Assembly (NCBI RefSeq): GCF_937889215.1
Contig: NZ_CALBEX010000096.1
Location: 1-12,664 of the forward strand
DNA: 12,664 nucleotides
Source of the DNA: an uncultured Limnohabitans sp.
Lineage (GTDB): Bacteria; Pseudomonadota; Gammaproteobacteria; Burkholderiales; Burkholderiaceae_C
Direction of reading: 5' to 3'
The notes below the pieces were generated by a model. The model did no database searches and was not told where the DNA came from. It saw nothing but the letters and a program-made list of their open reading frames with translations. How positions within the stretch are numbered: position 1 is the first letter of the stretch; each line of letters opens with the position of its first letter. Of the stretch, positions 7,131 through 12,664 are shown in pieces. The position numbers and the translations under genes are program-made.

Positions 7131-7194
7131 GGTTTTCGGTATGAGAAGTTGGCTTGAATTTGCAGGAGTCCACCCCCGTGGGCGATGGCTGGCC

Positions 7195-7662
7195 TCACAC
7201 CAGCCGCCTCGCCGAGACGATGCCGGTGTTCACCCCCACCCAGTTCAGGCCGCCAAACAGCCGGGCGTGTTCAATTTTGACGCAGCGGTTGCTCACCGAA
7301 TCCATCCCGGCTTGGCGTGCCAAGGCATCGGCCTCGGGGTTGGCCACACCCAGTTGCTGCCACAGGCACTTTGCGCCGATCTGCAGCGTCTGCTCGGCGA
7401 TCGGCAACACATCTTCGCTGCGGCGAAATACATCGACCATGTCCACTGGAAATGGGATGTCGCCCAGGCTGGCGTAACAGGCCTCGCCCAAGATCTCTTG
7501 GCCCGCATAACGCGGGTTGACTGGCACGATCTTGAAACCGTGCGACTGCATGTACTTGGCCGCGAAATAGCTGGGTCGGTGCCAGTCGGCCGACAGGCCC
7601 ACCACTGCCACGGTGCGGCAACTTTTGAGGATGCGCCGCAGCGCGTGCAAATCGTTGTTCAT
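7195..7662 (-). CDS. CoA-binding domain protein (YccU-like)
   Basis: This 155-residue protein consists almost entirely of one CoA-binding Rossmann domain, like the N-terminal domain of succinyl-CoA synthetase alpha subunits and like E. coli YccU. Visible features are the nucleotide-loop region TVAVVGLSADWHRPSY (17-32), KIVPVNPRYAG (44-54), and the family ending RCVKIEHARL (126-135). There is no catalytic domain, and the function of this widespread family is not established. The ATG at 7662 follows AAGGA with a short spacer. The gene lies between the MFS transporter (54 bp upstream) and the MetY-type gene (64 bp downstream) on one strand, so co-transcription is plausible. Confidence 0.88.
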   Translation of the reverse strand: MNNDLHALRRILKSCRTVAVVGLSADWHRPSYFAAKYMQSHGFKIVPVNPRYAGQEILGEACYASLGDIPFPVDMVDVFRRSEDVLPIAEQTLQIGAKCLWQQLGVANPEADALARQAGMDSVSNRCVKIEHARLFGGLNWVGVNTGIVSARRLV

Positions 7663-7716
7663 CTCATCCTTTCAGATCTCGGGCCACCGCCCTGGTGTGG
7701 CGCGTGGCTTGGCTTG

Positions 7717-8901
7717 TCAGTAACGCGCCTGCCCGCTGCGCTGCATGTGTTGCGAGGCCCAAGTGGCGCACAGCGACAAAACACCGCACACCGCCATCAC
7801 GCCCAAATAATGCCCGCTCCAGTCAAACACCGCGCCGGCCAGCACAGGCCCGAGCAAATTGCCCAAAGCGGCCCCGCTGTAGAGCGTGCCCACCACACTC
7901 GCCACCGATTTGCCGCCAAAGTAGTCCATGCAAATGGCGGGCAAGAGCGACACGATGCTGCCATAACTCAGGCCAAACCACAGCGCAAAAATCACCAACA
8001 AAAACGGCCCACCCGCCGCACCCCACAGCACATAAGAAGCGCCCATGGACAGCTGCAGCAGCACCAGCGTTTGCGCCCGCCCCAGCCGGTCGGCCATTAG
8101 GCCAATCGCAAAGCGTCCCACCAAACTGCCCACGCCGATCAGCCCCACCAAGCCCACGGCAAACGCTTCGCCCAAGCCCAAATCGCGGGCTGAGGCCGAC
8201 ACATGCGCAAACGGTATGAACATCACGGGCGAAGCCAGCACCGTGGCCAGGTACAGCCAGCGAAAGGTCGGGCTGCGCAAGGTTTCGCGCAAAGTCAGGC
8301 CCAAAGCCGAGCCGCCCGCGCCTTGGGATGGGGCAGCCGGTGCGCGCCGCAGCAAAGCCGCCGCCAGCAAACCCAATACCAAAACGCTCAGCGCCAAAAC
8401 TTGCATCGCCTCGCGCCAAGGCATGGGGCCAATGGCCATGGCCACCAACACCGGCACCAGCAAAGTGCCCGCCCCCACGCCCGAACTGGCGATGCCCCCG
8501 GCCAAACCCCGGCGGGTGGTGAACCAGGGCTGCACACTGGCAATCGACGGGGTGTAGACCAAGGCGATGCCCAGGCCCACCAACAAGCCGTAGCTCACAT
8601 ACACCGCCAGCAAAGACGTGGCCCAGCTGGTGGCCAGCAAACCCGATGCGATCAGCGCCATGCCGACCGAACACACGATGCGCGGCCCGAACCGGTCGGC
8701 CAACATGCCGCCGCCCGCGCCCAGCACAAAATAGACAAAGCCCGAGAGGCCAAAAATCCAGGACACATCGGCCCGCTGTGCCGCAAACTCGGTCGCAAAC
8801 GATTCAAAAAAAGCAGCGAACGAATACGACACGCCAAAGATCAGTGCCAGACAAACAAAGGTGGCCCAAACCACCACCCAAGCGTAGGGGGTTTCTTTCA
8901 T
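7717..8901 (-). CDS. MFS transporter, oxalate/formate antiporter-like
   Basis: This 394-residue inner-membrane transporter has hydrophobic stretches consistent with 12 transmembrane helices in two halves. The first half carries the loop 2-3 signature GMLADRFGPR (about 65-74), and the second half has the matching GLMADRLGRA. The N-terminal KETPYAWVVVWATF and the middle segment LVYTPSIASVQPWFTTRRGLAGGIASSG resemble oxalate/formate-antiporter-like and monocarboxylate MFS proteins. I chose the ATG at 8901 because GGAG lies 6 nt upstream; a TTG at 8937 would add 12 residues without support. The substrate is probably a small organic anion, but this is an inference from subfamily. It may lead a three-gene transcript with the CoA-binding and MetY-type genes. 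Confidence 0.88.
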   Translation of the reverse strand: MKETPYAWVVVWATFVCLALIFGVSYSFAAFFESFATEFAAQRADVSWIFGLSGFVYFVLGAGGGMLADRFGPRIVCSVGMALIASGLLATSWATSLLAVYVSYGLLVGLGIALVYTPSIASVQPWFTTRRGLAGGIASSGVGAGTLLVPVLVAMAIGPMPWREAMQVLALSVLVLGLLAAALLRRAPAAPSQGAGGSALGLTLRETLRSPTFRWLYLATVLASPVMFIPFAHVSASARDLGLGEAFAVGLVGLIGVGSLVGRFAIGLMADRLGRAQTLVLLQLSMGASYVLWGAAGGPFLLVIFALWFGLSYGSIVSLLPAICMDYFGGKSVASVVGTLYSGAALGNLLGPVLAGAVFDWSGHYLGVMAVCGVLSLCATWASQHMQRSGQARY

Positions 8902-9042
8902 GCGCTCTCCGGGGTCAAGTGGCGAAAGATGAGTCAATCAGGCATTGTGCGCTGGAAACCCTGGCGCGCCACGCAGATGCGCGACCCGGCCATGCCATGT
9001 GGCCAGGCGGCAACTGGCGCAGCGGCGCAGCCGATGCTGGGC

Positions 9043-10296
9043 TTATCGGCTGTAAGCCAGGCCCAGCGCCACGCCGCCAAACAAATCGCCTTCCACCAGC
9101 GGCACGCCCACAAACTCGGCCTGCAAGGCGGTCTGAAAAGTGCTAAGCGCAGACGAGCCCCCCGTCAGGTAAATCGCGTCCAGCGACGCATCGGTCAGTC
9201 CGGCGCGTTGCACGCATTCGCGTGCGCAGGCCACGGTGCGCACCAACAAGTCGTGCAAGTGCGCCTGCATGTCGGACACGCCCAAGCGGGCCTGCAAATC
9301 GCGTTCGATCAACGACAGCGCAATGCCCGTGTCGGCCCGGCTCACCGAGCAGCGGATCTTGGCCTGCTCCACCTCGTGCGCCATCAGGTGGCCGTGGCGC
9401 TCGGTCAGCACGCGCATCAGGCGCTCGTGCAGACGCGGGTCGCTGTAATTGCTGCGCAGCGTTTTGGCGTGAGCGATGGCTTTGGGTTGGTATTGCCAGT
9501 GGATCAGGTGCCAAGTGGCCAAGTCAAAAAACACGCGGCTGGGCACTTCGCGCTGCTCGGGACCGATGTGTTTGTAGCCCAGCAGCGGCATGACTTGCGC
9601 GAGGTTCAGTTGACGGTCGTAGTCGGTGCCGCCAATGTGCACACCCGTGGTCGCCAAAATGTCGGCGCTGCGATCGGCTTGTGGTCTGCGGTCTGGCCCC
9701 AGACGCACCACGGTGAAGTCCGACGTGCCGCCCCCCAAGTCCACAACCAGCACGGTGCTTTCTTTCGTCAGGCGTTGTTCGTAGTCCAGCGCAGCGGCGA
9801 TCGGCTCCAGCTGAAACGACACCTCGTCAAACCCCACGGCCTGCACAGCTTGGCGCAGCGAGGCCTCGGCCTGGGCATCGCGCGCCGGGTCTTCGTCCAC
9901 AAAGTGAACCGGGCGGCCCATCACCACGCGCCGCGGGGCTGTGCCCAGGCTCTGCGTGGCGCGCTCGCGCAGGGTGGCCAAAAAGGTGCCGATGATGTCC
10001 TGGAAACTGATCTGCTGGTGCCCGATTTGCGTGGTCTCCAGCAGCAAAGGGCTGCCCAGCAGGCTTTTGAGTGAGCGCATCAAACGCCCCTCGGTGCCCT
10101 CCAAATAATGCCCAATGGCGTCCCGCCCAAAGTGCGTGCTGCTGTCTTCGGCGTTGAAGAACACAGAAGTGGGCATGGCCAGCGCCTCGCCTTCCAGCGC
10201 GATCAGGCGAGCGCCGCCCGCTGCGCCAAGCCAAGCCATGGCCGAATTGGAGGTGCCGAAATCGATGCCAAGCGTGCCGGAGGAAGAGAGGGTCAT
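9043..10296 (-). CDS. Hsp70 family ATPase, YegD-like, without substrate-binding domain
   Basis: This 417-residue actin/Hsp70-fold ATPase shows phosphate-1 motif GIDFGTSNS (10-18), a GRPVHF segment (127-132), the connect-like EPIAAALDYE (164-173), phosphate-2 motif VVDLGGGTSDF (184-194) and adenosine motif LTGGSSAL (377-384). The protein ends soon after the nucleotide-binding domain, so the DnaK beta-sandwich and lid are absent. This is the layout of E. coli YegD (about 450 residues), whose role is unclear. The ATG at 10296 fits the family start (a few residues before GIDFGTSNS); the longer open frame runs into the divergent intergenic region. No Shine-Dalgarno is evident. No DnaJ or GrpE partner is nearby. 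It is divergent from the DUF3297 gene. Confidence 0.9.
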   Translation of the reverse strand: MTLSSSGTLGIDFGTSNSAMAWLGAAGGARLIALEGEALAMPTSVFFNAEDSSTHFGRDAIGHYLEGTEGRLMRSLKSLLGSPLLLETTQIGHQQISFQDIIGTFLATLRERATQSLGTAPRRVVMGRPVHFVDEDPARDAQAEASLRQAVQAVGFDEVSFQLEPIAAALDYEQRLTKESTVLVVDLGGGTSDFTVVRLGPDRRPQADRSADILATTGVHIGGTDYDRQLNLAQVMPLLGYKHIGPEQREVPSRVFFDLATWHLIHWQYQPKAIAHAKTLRSNYSDPRLHERLMRVLTERHGHLMAHEVEQAKIRCSVSRADTGIALSLIERDLQARLGVSDMQAHLHDLLVRTVACARECVQRAGLTDASLDAIYLTGGSSALSTFQTALQAEFVGVPLVEGDLFGGVALGLAYSR

Positions 10297-10417
10297 GGGG
10301 AAAGGTGTCGAAAGGCCAGGACAGGCCCTGCGTGGAAGGACCGAGGATTCTGCCACCGACTGCCCCCTCAAATCGGGGAGAATCGCCCTTGTTCCTTATT
10401 TTTCCCACGCACATCCC

Positions 10418-10687
10418 ATGACCGAAGCCCAAACCCCCGACACCTCCGCCGCTGCCCACCCTGAGCTGCCCGACCGCCTGTCCATCGACGCCCGCAGCCC
10501 GCACCATGTGCGCGCCGTGTTTGAGCACGACATTGGCATCCGCTTCAATGGCAAAGACCGCAACGACGTCGAGGAATACTGCATCAGCGAAGGCTGGGTG
10601 CGTGTGCCCGCAGGCAAAACGCTGGACCGCAAAGGCCAGCCCCTGCTGATCAAAATTAAAGGCCAGGTCGAGGCCTTTTACCGCTGA
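10418..10687 (+). CDS. DUF3297 family protein
   Basis: This small 89-residue soluble protein matches the DUF3297 pattern: LPDRLSIDARSPHH (about 17-30), DIGIRFNGKDRNDVEEYCISEGWVRV and GKTLDRKGQPLLIKIKG. The family is common in proteobacteria and has no established function. I chose the ATG at 10418 because conserved sequence follows a short variable N-terminus; the open frame continues upstream across the intergenic region, without similarity. No Shine-Dalgarno is apparent, and the best upstream -10-like box (GAGAAT, 10378-10383) lacks a matching -35. The stop codon lies 8 bp before the CoA-transferase start, so the two genes are probably co-transcribed. Confidence 0.85.
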   Translation: MTEAQTPDTSAAAHPELPDRLSIDARSPHHVRAVFEHDIGIRFNGKDRNDVEEYCISEGWVRVPAGKTLDRKGQPLLIKIKGQVEAFYR

Positions 10688-10695
10688 GTCTGCGC

Positions 10696-11895
10696 ATGAA
10701 CGCCCCCGCACGAACACTCCCGCTCGCAGGCCTGCGTGTCGTCGAGTTCACCCACATGGTCATGGGCCCCACCTGCGGCATGGTGCTGGCCGACATGGGG
10801 GCCGAAGTCATCAAGGTCGAACCCATCGAGGGCGACCGCACACGGCATCTGCTCGGCTCAGGGGCGGGGTTCTTCCCCATGTTCAACCGCAACAAAAAAA
10901 GCATCCAGATCAACCTGCAAAGCCCCGAAGGGGCTGCCGTGGCGCGCCGCCTGTGCGCCACGGCCGACGTGGTGGCCGAGAACTTCAAGCCCGGCTCTAT
11001 GGCCAAGTACGGGCTGGACTACGCCAGCTTGTCGGCCAGCAACCCCAAGCTCATTTACGCCAGCCTCAAAGGCTTTTTGCCTGGGCCTTATGACCACCGC
11101 ACCGCGCTCGACGAAGTGGTGCAAATGATGGGGGGCTTGGCCTACATGACGGGCCGCCCCGGCGACCCCTTGCGCGCCGGCACCAGCGTGAACGACATCA
11201 TGGGCGGCATGTTTGGCGCGATTGGCGTGCTGGGCGCACTCATCCAGCGCGGCATCACTGGGTGCGGGCAAGAAATCCAATCGGCCCTGTTCGAGAACAA
11301 CGTCTTTTTGGTGGGCCAGCACATGCTGCAGTACGCCATCACCGGCCAAGCGGCCGAACCCATGCCCAACCGCATCTCGGCTTGGGCGGTGTACGACGTG
11401 TTCACCGTTAAAAACGGCGAGCAAATTTTCTTGGCCGCCGTGAGCGACGCGCAATGGGCCGTGTTTTGTGATGTGCTGGGCTTTGCCGACCTGAAAGCCG
11501 ACCCGCGTTACTTTGACAACAACGCCCGCGTCTCGTTGCGCGCCGAGCTGATCCCGGAGTTGCGCCGCCGCCTGCAAGCCTTCAGCGCCGCTGAGCTGAC
11601 CCGCATTTTTGAAGCCTCCGGCCTGCCCTTTGCGCCCATCGTCAAACCCGAAGAACTGTTTGATGACCCGCATTTGATCGCCACCGGCGGCTTGGCCGAT
11701 GTGCGCCTGAGCGACGGCCCCAAAGCGGGCCAAACCGCTCGCGCTGCGCTGTTCCCCTTCACCATGGACGGCCAGCGCCTGGGCGTGCGCCTTCAGCCGC
11801 CTCAGCAAGGTGAAAACACCGACGAGTTGTTGTTGGGTTTAGGTTTGGATTTGGATGAGATTGCACAATTGAAGGCCAGCAAGGCAGTGGCCTGA
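10696..11895 (+). CDS. Class III CoA-transferase (CaiB/BaiF family)
   Basis: This 399-residue enzyme of the formyl-CoA transferase type moves CoA between carboxylic acids through an enzyme-aspartyl-CoA intermediate. The N-terminus PLAGLRVVEFTHMVMGPTCG (9-28), GAEVIKVEPIEGDRTR (35-50), FFPMFNRNKKSI (59-70) and ALDEVVQMMGGLAYMTG (137-153) are classic. Asp139 is the probable catalytic residue by alignment to the DxxxQ segment of the family. Length agrees with the family. The ATG at 10696 lies 8 bp after the DUF3297 stop and lacks a strong Shine-Dalgarno, suggesting coupling. Substrate assignment (racemase-type, carnitine-like or aromatic acids) is not possible from sequence. A local link to the upstream catabolic operon is possible, but the two are about 6 kb apart. 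Confidence 0.92.
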   Translation: MNAPARTLPLAGLRVVEFTHMVMGPTCGMVLADMGAEVIKVEPIEGDRTRHLLGSGAGFFPMFNRNKKSIQINLQSPEGAAVARRLCATADVVAENFKPGSMAKYGLDYASLSASNPKLIYASLKGFLPGPYDHRTALDEVVQMMGGLAYMTGRPGDPLRAGTSVNDIMGGMFGAIGVLGALIQRGITGCGQEIQSALFENNVFLVGQHMLQYAITGQAAEPMPNRISAWAVYDVFTVKNGEQIFLAAVSDAQWAVFCDVLGFADLKADPRYFDNNARVSLRAELIPELRRRLQAFSAAELTRIFEASGLPFAPIVKPEELFDDPHLIATGGLADVRLSDGPKAGQTARAALFPFTMDGQRLGVRLQPPQQGENTDELLLGLGLDLDEIAQLKASKAVA

Positions 11896-11908
11896 TCCAT
11901 TCATACCA

Positions 11909-11927
11909 AGCCAAGCTTGACTTGGCT
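11909..11927. terminator. Hairpin between convergent genes
   Basis: AGCCAAG-CTTGA-CTTGGCT forms a perfect 7-bp stem with a 5-nt loop, 13 bp after the CoA-transferase stop. No T-run follows directly, so it is at best a weak intrinsic terminator. It lies in the 76-bp gap before the convergent lipoprotein gene and could act in both directions. Confidence 0.4.
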
Positions 11928-11971
11928 GGCGTTGATGATGCTTCAGAGGATCATGGCCTTGCCTTTTTGTT

Positions 11972-12286
11972 TTACCTTTTGCAATTGGTTTTTTCTGCCA
12001 ACTTGATCAGATTCTCTTTGCGTTCGCGTGCTGCGTTGATGGCTTGTTCAGTATTGGAATAAGTTCCCAAAAGGGCTGGCCAGAAGAGAATTGCAGCGGC
12101 AATGTTTGTACCGGTGACTGTCCGCTCTTTTCGCGCTTCACGCTCAAAGCGTTCGGCTTCGGTTATTTCAGTCTTGATCTGTTCGCACGACAGCGACGAG
12201 TCACCCGCTTTGCGGGTTTCCACAACAGTGGGCGATGCGCAGCCTGCCAAAGCGATGACAAACAAAAGGGCGGTGATTTTTTTCAT
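11972..12286 (-). CDS. Small putative lipoprotein
   Basis: This 104-residue protein has a typical lipoprotein signal: MKK start, hydrophobic core and lipobox LAGC with Cys16 as the predicted lipidation site. The rest has a charged, helix-prone segment (about 37-58, rich in Glu, Lys and Arg), a short hydrophobic patch TNIAAAILFWPALLGTY (60-76), then another charged helix. Cys34 and Cys102 could form a disulfide. I do not recognise a named family; the hydrophobic patch may be a second membrane contact. The gene is more AT-rich than its neighbours and uses less GC-biased codons, which may indicate a different origin. The ATG at 12286 starts the signal peptide, but no Shine-Dalgarno is evident. 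It is convergent with the CoA-transferase gene. Confidence 0.8.
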   Translation of the reverse strand: MKKITALLFVIALAGCASPTVVETRKAGDSSLSCEQIKTEITEAERFEREARKERTVTGTNIAAAILFWPALLGTYSNTEQAINAARERKENLIKLAEKTNCKR

Positions 12287-12305
12287 GGTTTTGTATGAGT
12301 TGGGT

Positions 12306-12337
12306 GTTAAATTTAACCACTTATATTAACATTTTGT
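12306..12337 (-). promoter_or_regulatory. AT-rich upstream region of the lipoprotein gene with palindrome
   Basis: The 12-bp perfect palindrome GTTAAATTTAAC (12306-12317) sits about 20 bp before the lipoprotein start. Just beyond it, on the minus strand, is a -10-like TAATAT/TATAAG stretch. No clear -35 box is visible. It may be the promoter with an operator, but the region is AT-rich enough for chance matches. Confidence 0.3.
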
Positions 12338-12390
12338 AGCTTAAAACTGAGCGTTGATTATCACAAATCAGTGTCTTGAGTCCGCCAAAC

Positions 12391-12419
12391 TTGACACACT
12401 TGGCCTAAGTGGCCACTAT
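12391..12419 (+). promoter_or_regulatory. Promoter-like sequence with palindromic spacer
   Basis: A perfect -35 box TTGACA is followed after 17 nt by CACTAT, a weak -10 box. The spacer holds two overlapping inverted repeats: CACTT-N5-AAGTG (12397-12411) and TGGCC-N5-GGCCA (12401-12415). It points rightward, towards the palindromic element, and no gene follows within the window. Low confidence. Confidence 0.3.
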
Positions 12420-12514
12420 CACCCCATGTCCATCCAGGTATTGATTTTCGGCATCCACCTCGCCCGCAGCACGCGGGGCAAGCCCTGCGCGCCGCCGCAG
12501 GCTTGAAACTTTTC

Positions 12515-12592
12515 TTGTAGGTCAGGCCTTCAGGTCCGACGTGTTTTCGGTCCACCACCGACATGTCGGTGGCCAAAGCCACCGACCTACAA
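12515..12592. repeat. REP/MITE-like palindromic element
   Basis: The 78-bp element is bounded by 9-bp perfect terminal inverted repeats (TTGTAGGTC at 12515-12523, GACCTACAA at 12584-12592). Inside are an imperfect hairpin at 12521-12540 (9-bp stem with one mismatch and one wobble pair, 2-nt loop), an 18-bp perfect palindrome at 12555-12572, and a 9-bp perfect hairpin with a CAAA loop at 12565-12586. The last two share an arm and so are mutually exclusive. The outer GTAGGTC motif resembles REP sequences known from other proteobacteria. No target-site duplication is apparent, and no transposase is nearby. Confidence 0.65.
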
Positions 12593-12664
12593 ATCCCCCC
12601 TTGTTTCGTTTGTCCGATTTCATTCGGGCCATGCTCATCCTGCAGCGTGGTCCCGTTCACTGCT

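Larger units (their letters stand above)
12287..12664. other. Gene-free stretch at right end
   Basis: These 378 bases hold no coding region I can support. The first about 70 bases are AT-rich upstream sequence of the lipoprotein gene. After that come a promoter-like TTGACA (12391-12396), a small GC-rich hairpin (CCTGCG-N6-CGCAGG, 12484-12501) and the 78-bp palindromic element at 12515-12592. A 99-codon minus-strand open frame spans the region but reads through the repeat and lacks any family-like features. Confidence 0.6.

Noticed and set aside
6240..7157. 305-codon plus-strand open frame opposite the MetY-type gene
   Set aside because: It mirrors a complete PLP enzyme and has a His/Gly/Arg-rich product typical of reverse-strand reading.
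8962..8971. TGGCGCGCCA palindrome upstream of the MFS gene
   Set aside because: A 10-bp GC-only palindrome is likely by chance in GC-rich DNA, and it is not positioned with a recognisable promoter.
8203..10074. 623-codon plus-strand open frame opposite the MFS and Hsp70-like genes
   Set aside because: It is antisense to two genes with clear family motifs, its product is rich in Arg, His, Gln and Ala with no recognisable motifs, and long antisense frames are expected in GC-rich DNA.
10858..11808. 316-codon minus-strand open frame opposite the CoA-transferase
   Set aside because: It is antisense to a full CaiB/BaiF protein and has no motif of its own.
12426..12506. 26-codon plus-strand frame after the promoter-like TTGACA
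   Set aside because: It is short, has no Shine-Dalgarno sequence and no recognisable product.
12361..12660. 99-codon minus-strand open frame at the right end
   Set aside because: It reads through the palindromic repeat and a GC-rich hairpin, and has no ribosome-binding site or family-like sequence.

Overview
The window looks like chromosomal DNA of a beta-proteobacterium of the Burkholderiales, most likely Comamonadaceae. The signs are high GC, tightly packed genes, two Bug-family periplasmic receptors and the overall family content. This taxonomic call is an inference from gene families and composition; no rRNA or other marker gene is present.

Left block (1-4881, all on the minus strand) is one probable catabolic operon. 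It reads from right to left: a fumarylacetoacetate-hydrolase (FAH) family enzyme, two Bug/TctC-type periplasmic solute-binding proteins, a small [2Fe-2S] subunit, and the molybdopterin-binding large subunit of a xanthine-dehydrogenase-family hydroxylase. The large subunit runs off the left edge, with 480 codons visible. A GntR/FCD regulator (5102-5788, plus) is divergent. The intergenic region holds a matched pair of outward sigma70-like promoters (both with a 16-nt spacer and a TATGAT -10 box) and TGGTT/AACCA half-site repeats, as expected for a local substrate-responsive switch. A plausible scheme is Bug capture of a carboxylate or N-heterocyclic acid, hydroxylation by the molybdoenzyme and C-C cleavage of a keto-acid intermediate by the FAH enzyme. 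The substrate cannot be named from sequence.

Middle block (5847-10296, minus) is more housekeeping in nature: an Hsp70-like ATPase resembling YegD but without a substrate-binding domain, an MFS transporter of the oxalate/formate-antiporter-like type, a YccU-like CoA-binding-domain protein, and an O-acetylhomoserine sulfhydrylase (MetY type). The last three are closely spaced and may be co-transcribed.

Right block (10418-11895, plus) has a small DUF3297 protein followed after 8 bp by a class III (CaiB/BaiF) CoA-transferase. A convergent small lipoprotein gene (11972-12286, minus) lies in visibly more AT-rich DNA. The last 378 bases contain no convincing gene. They carry a 78-bp REP/MITE-like element with 9-bp terminal inverted repeats and overlapping alternative hairpins.

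I found no tRNA, rRNA, CRISPR array, transposase or phage gene. The least explained parts are the left-hand operon with its divergent control region, and the palindromic element at the right end.
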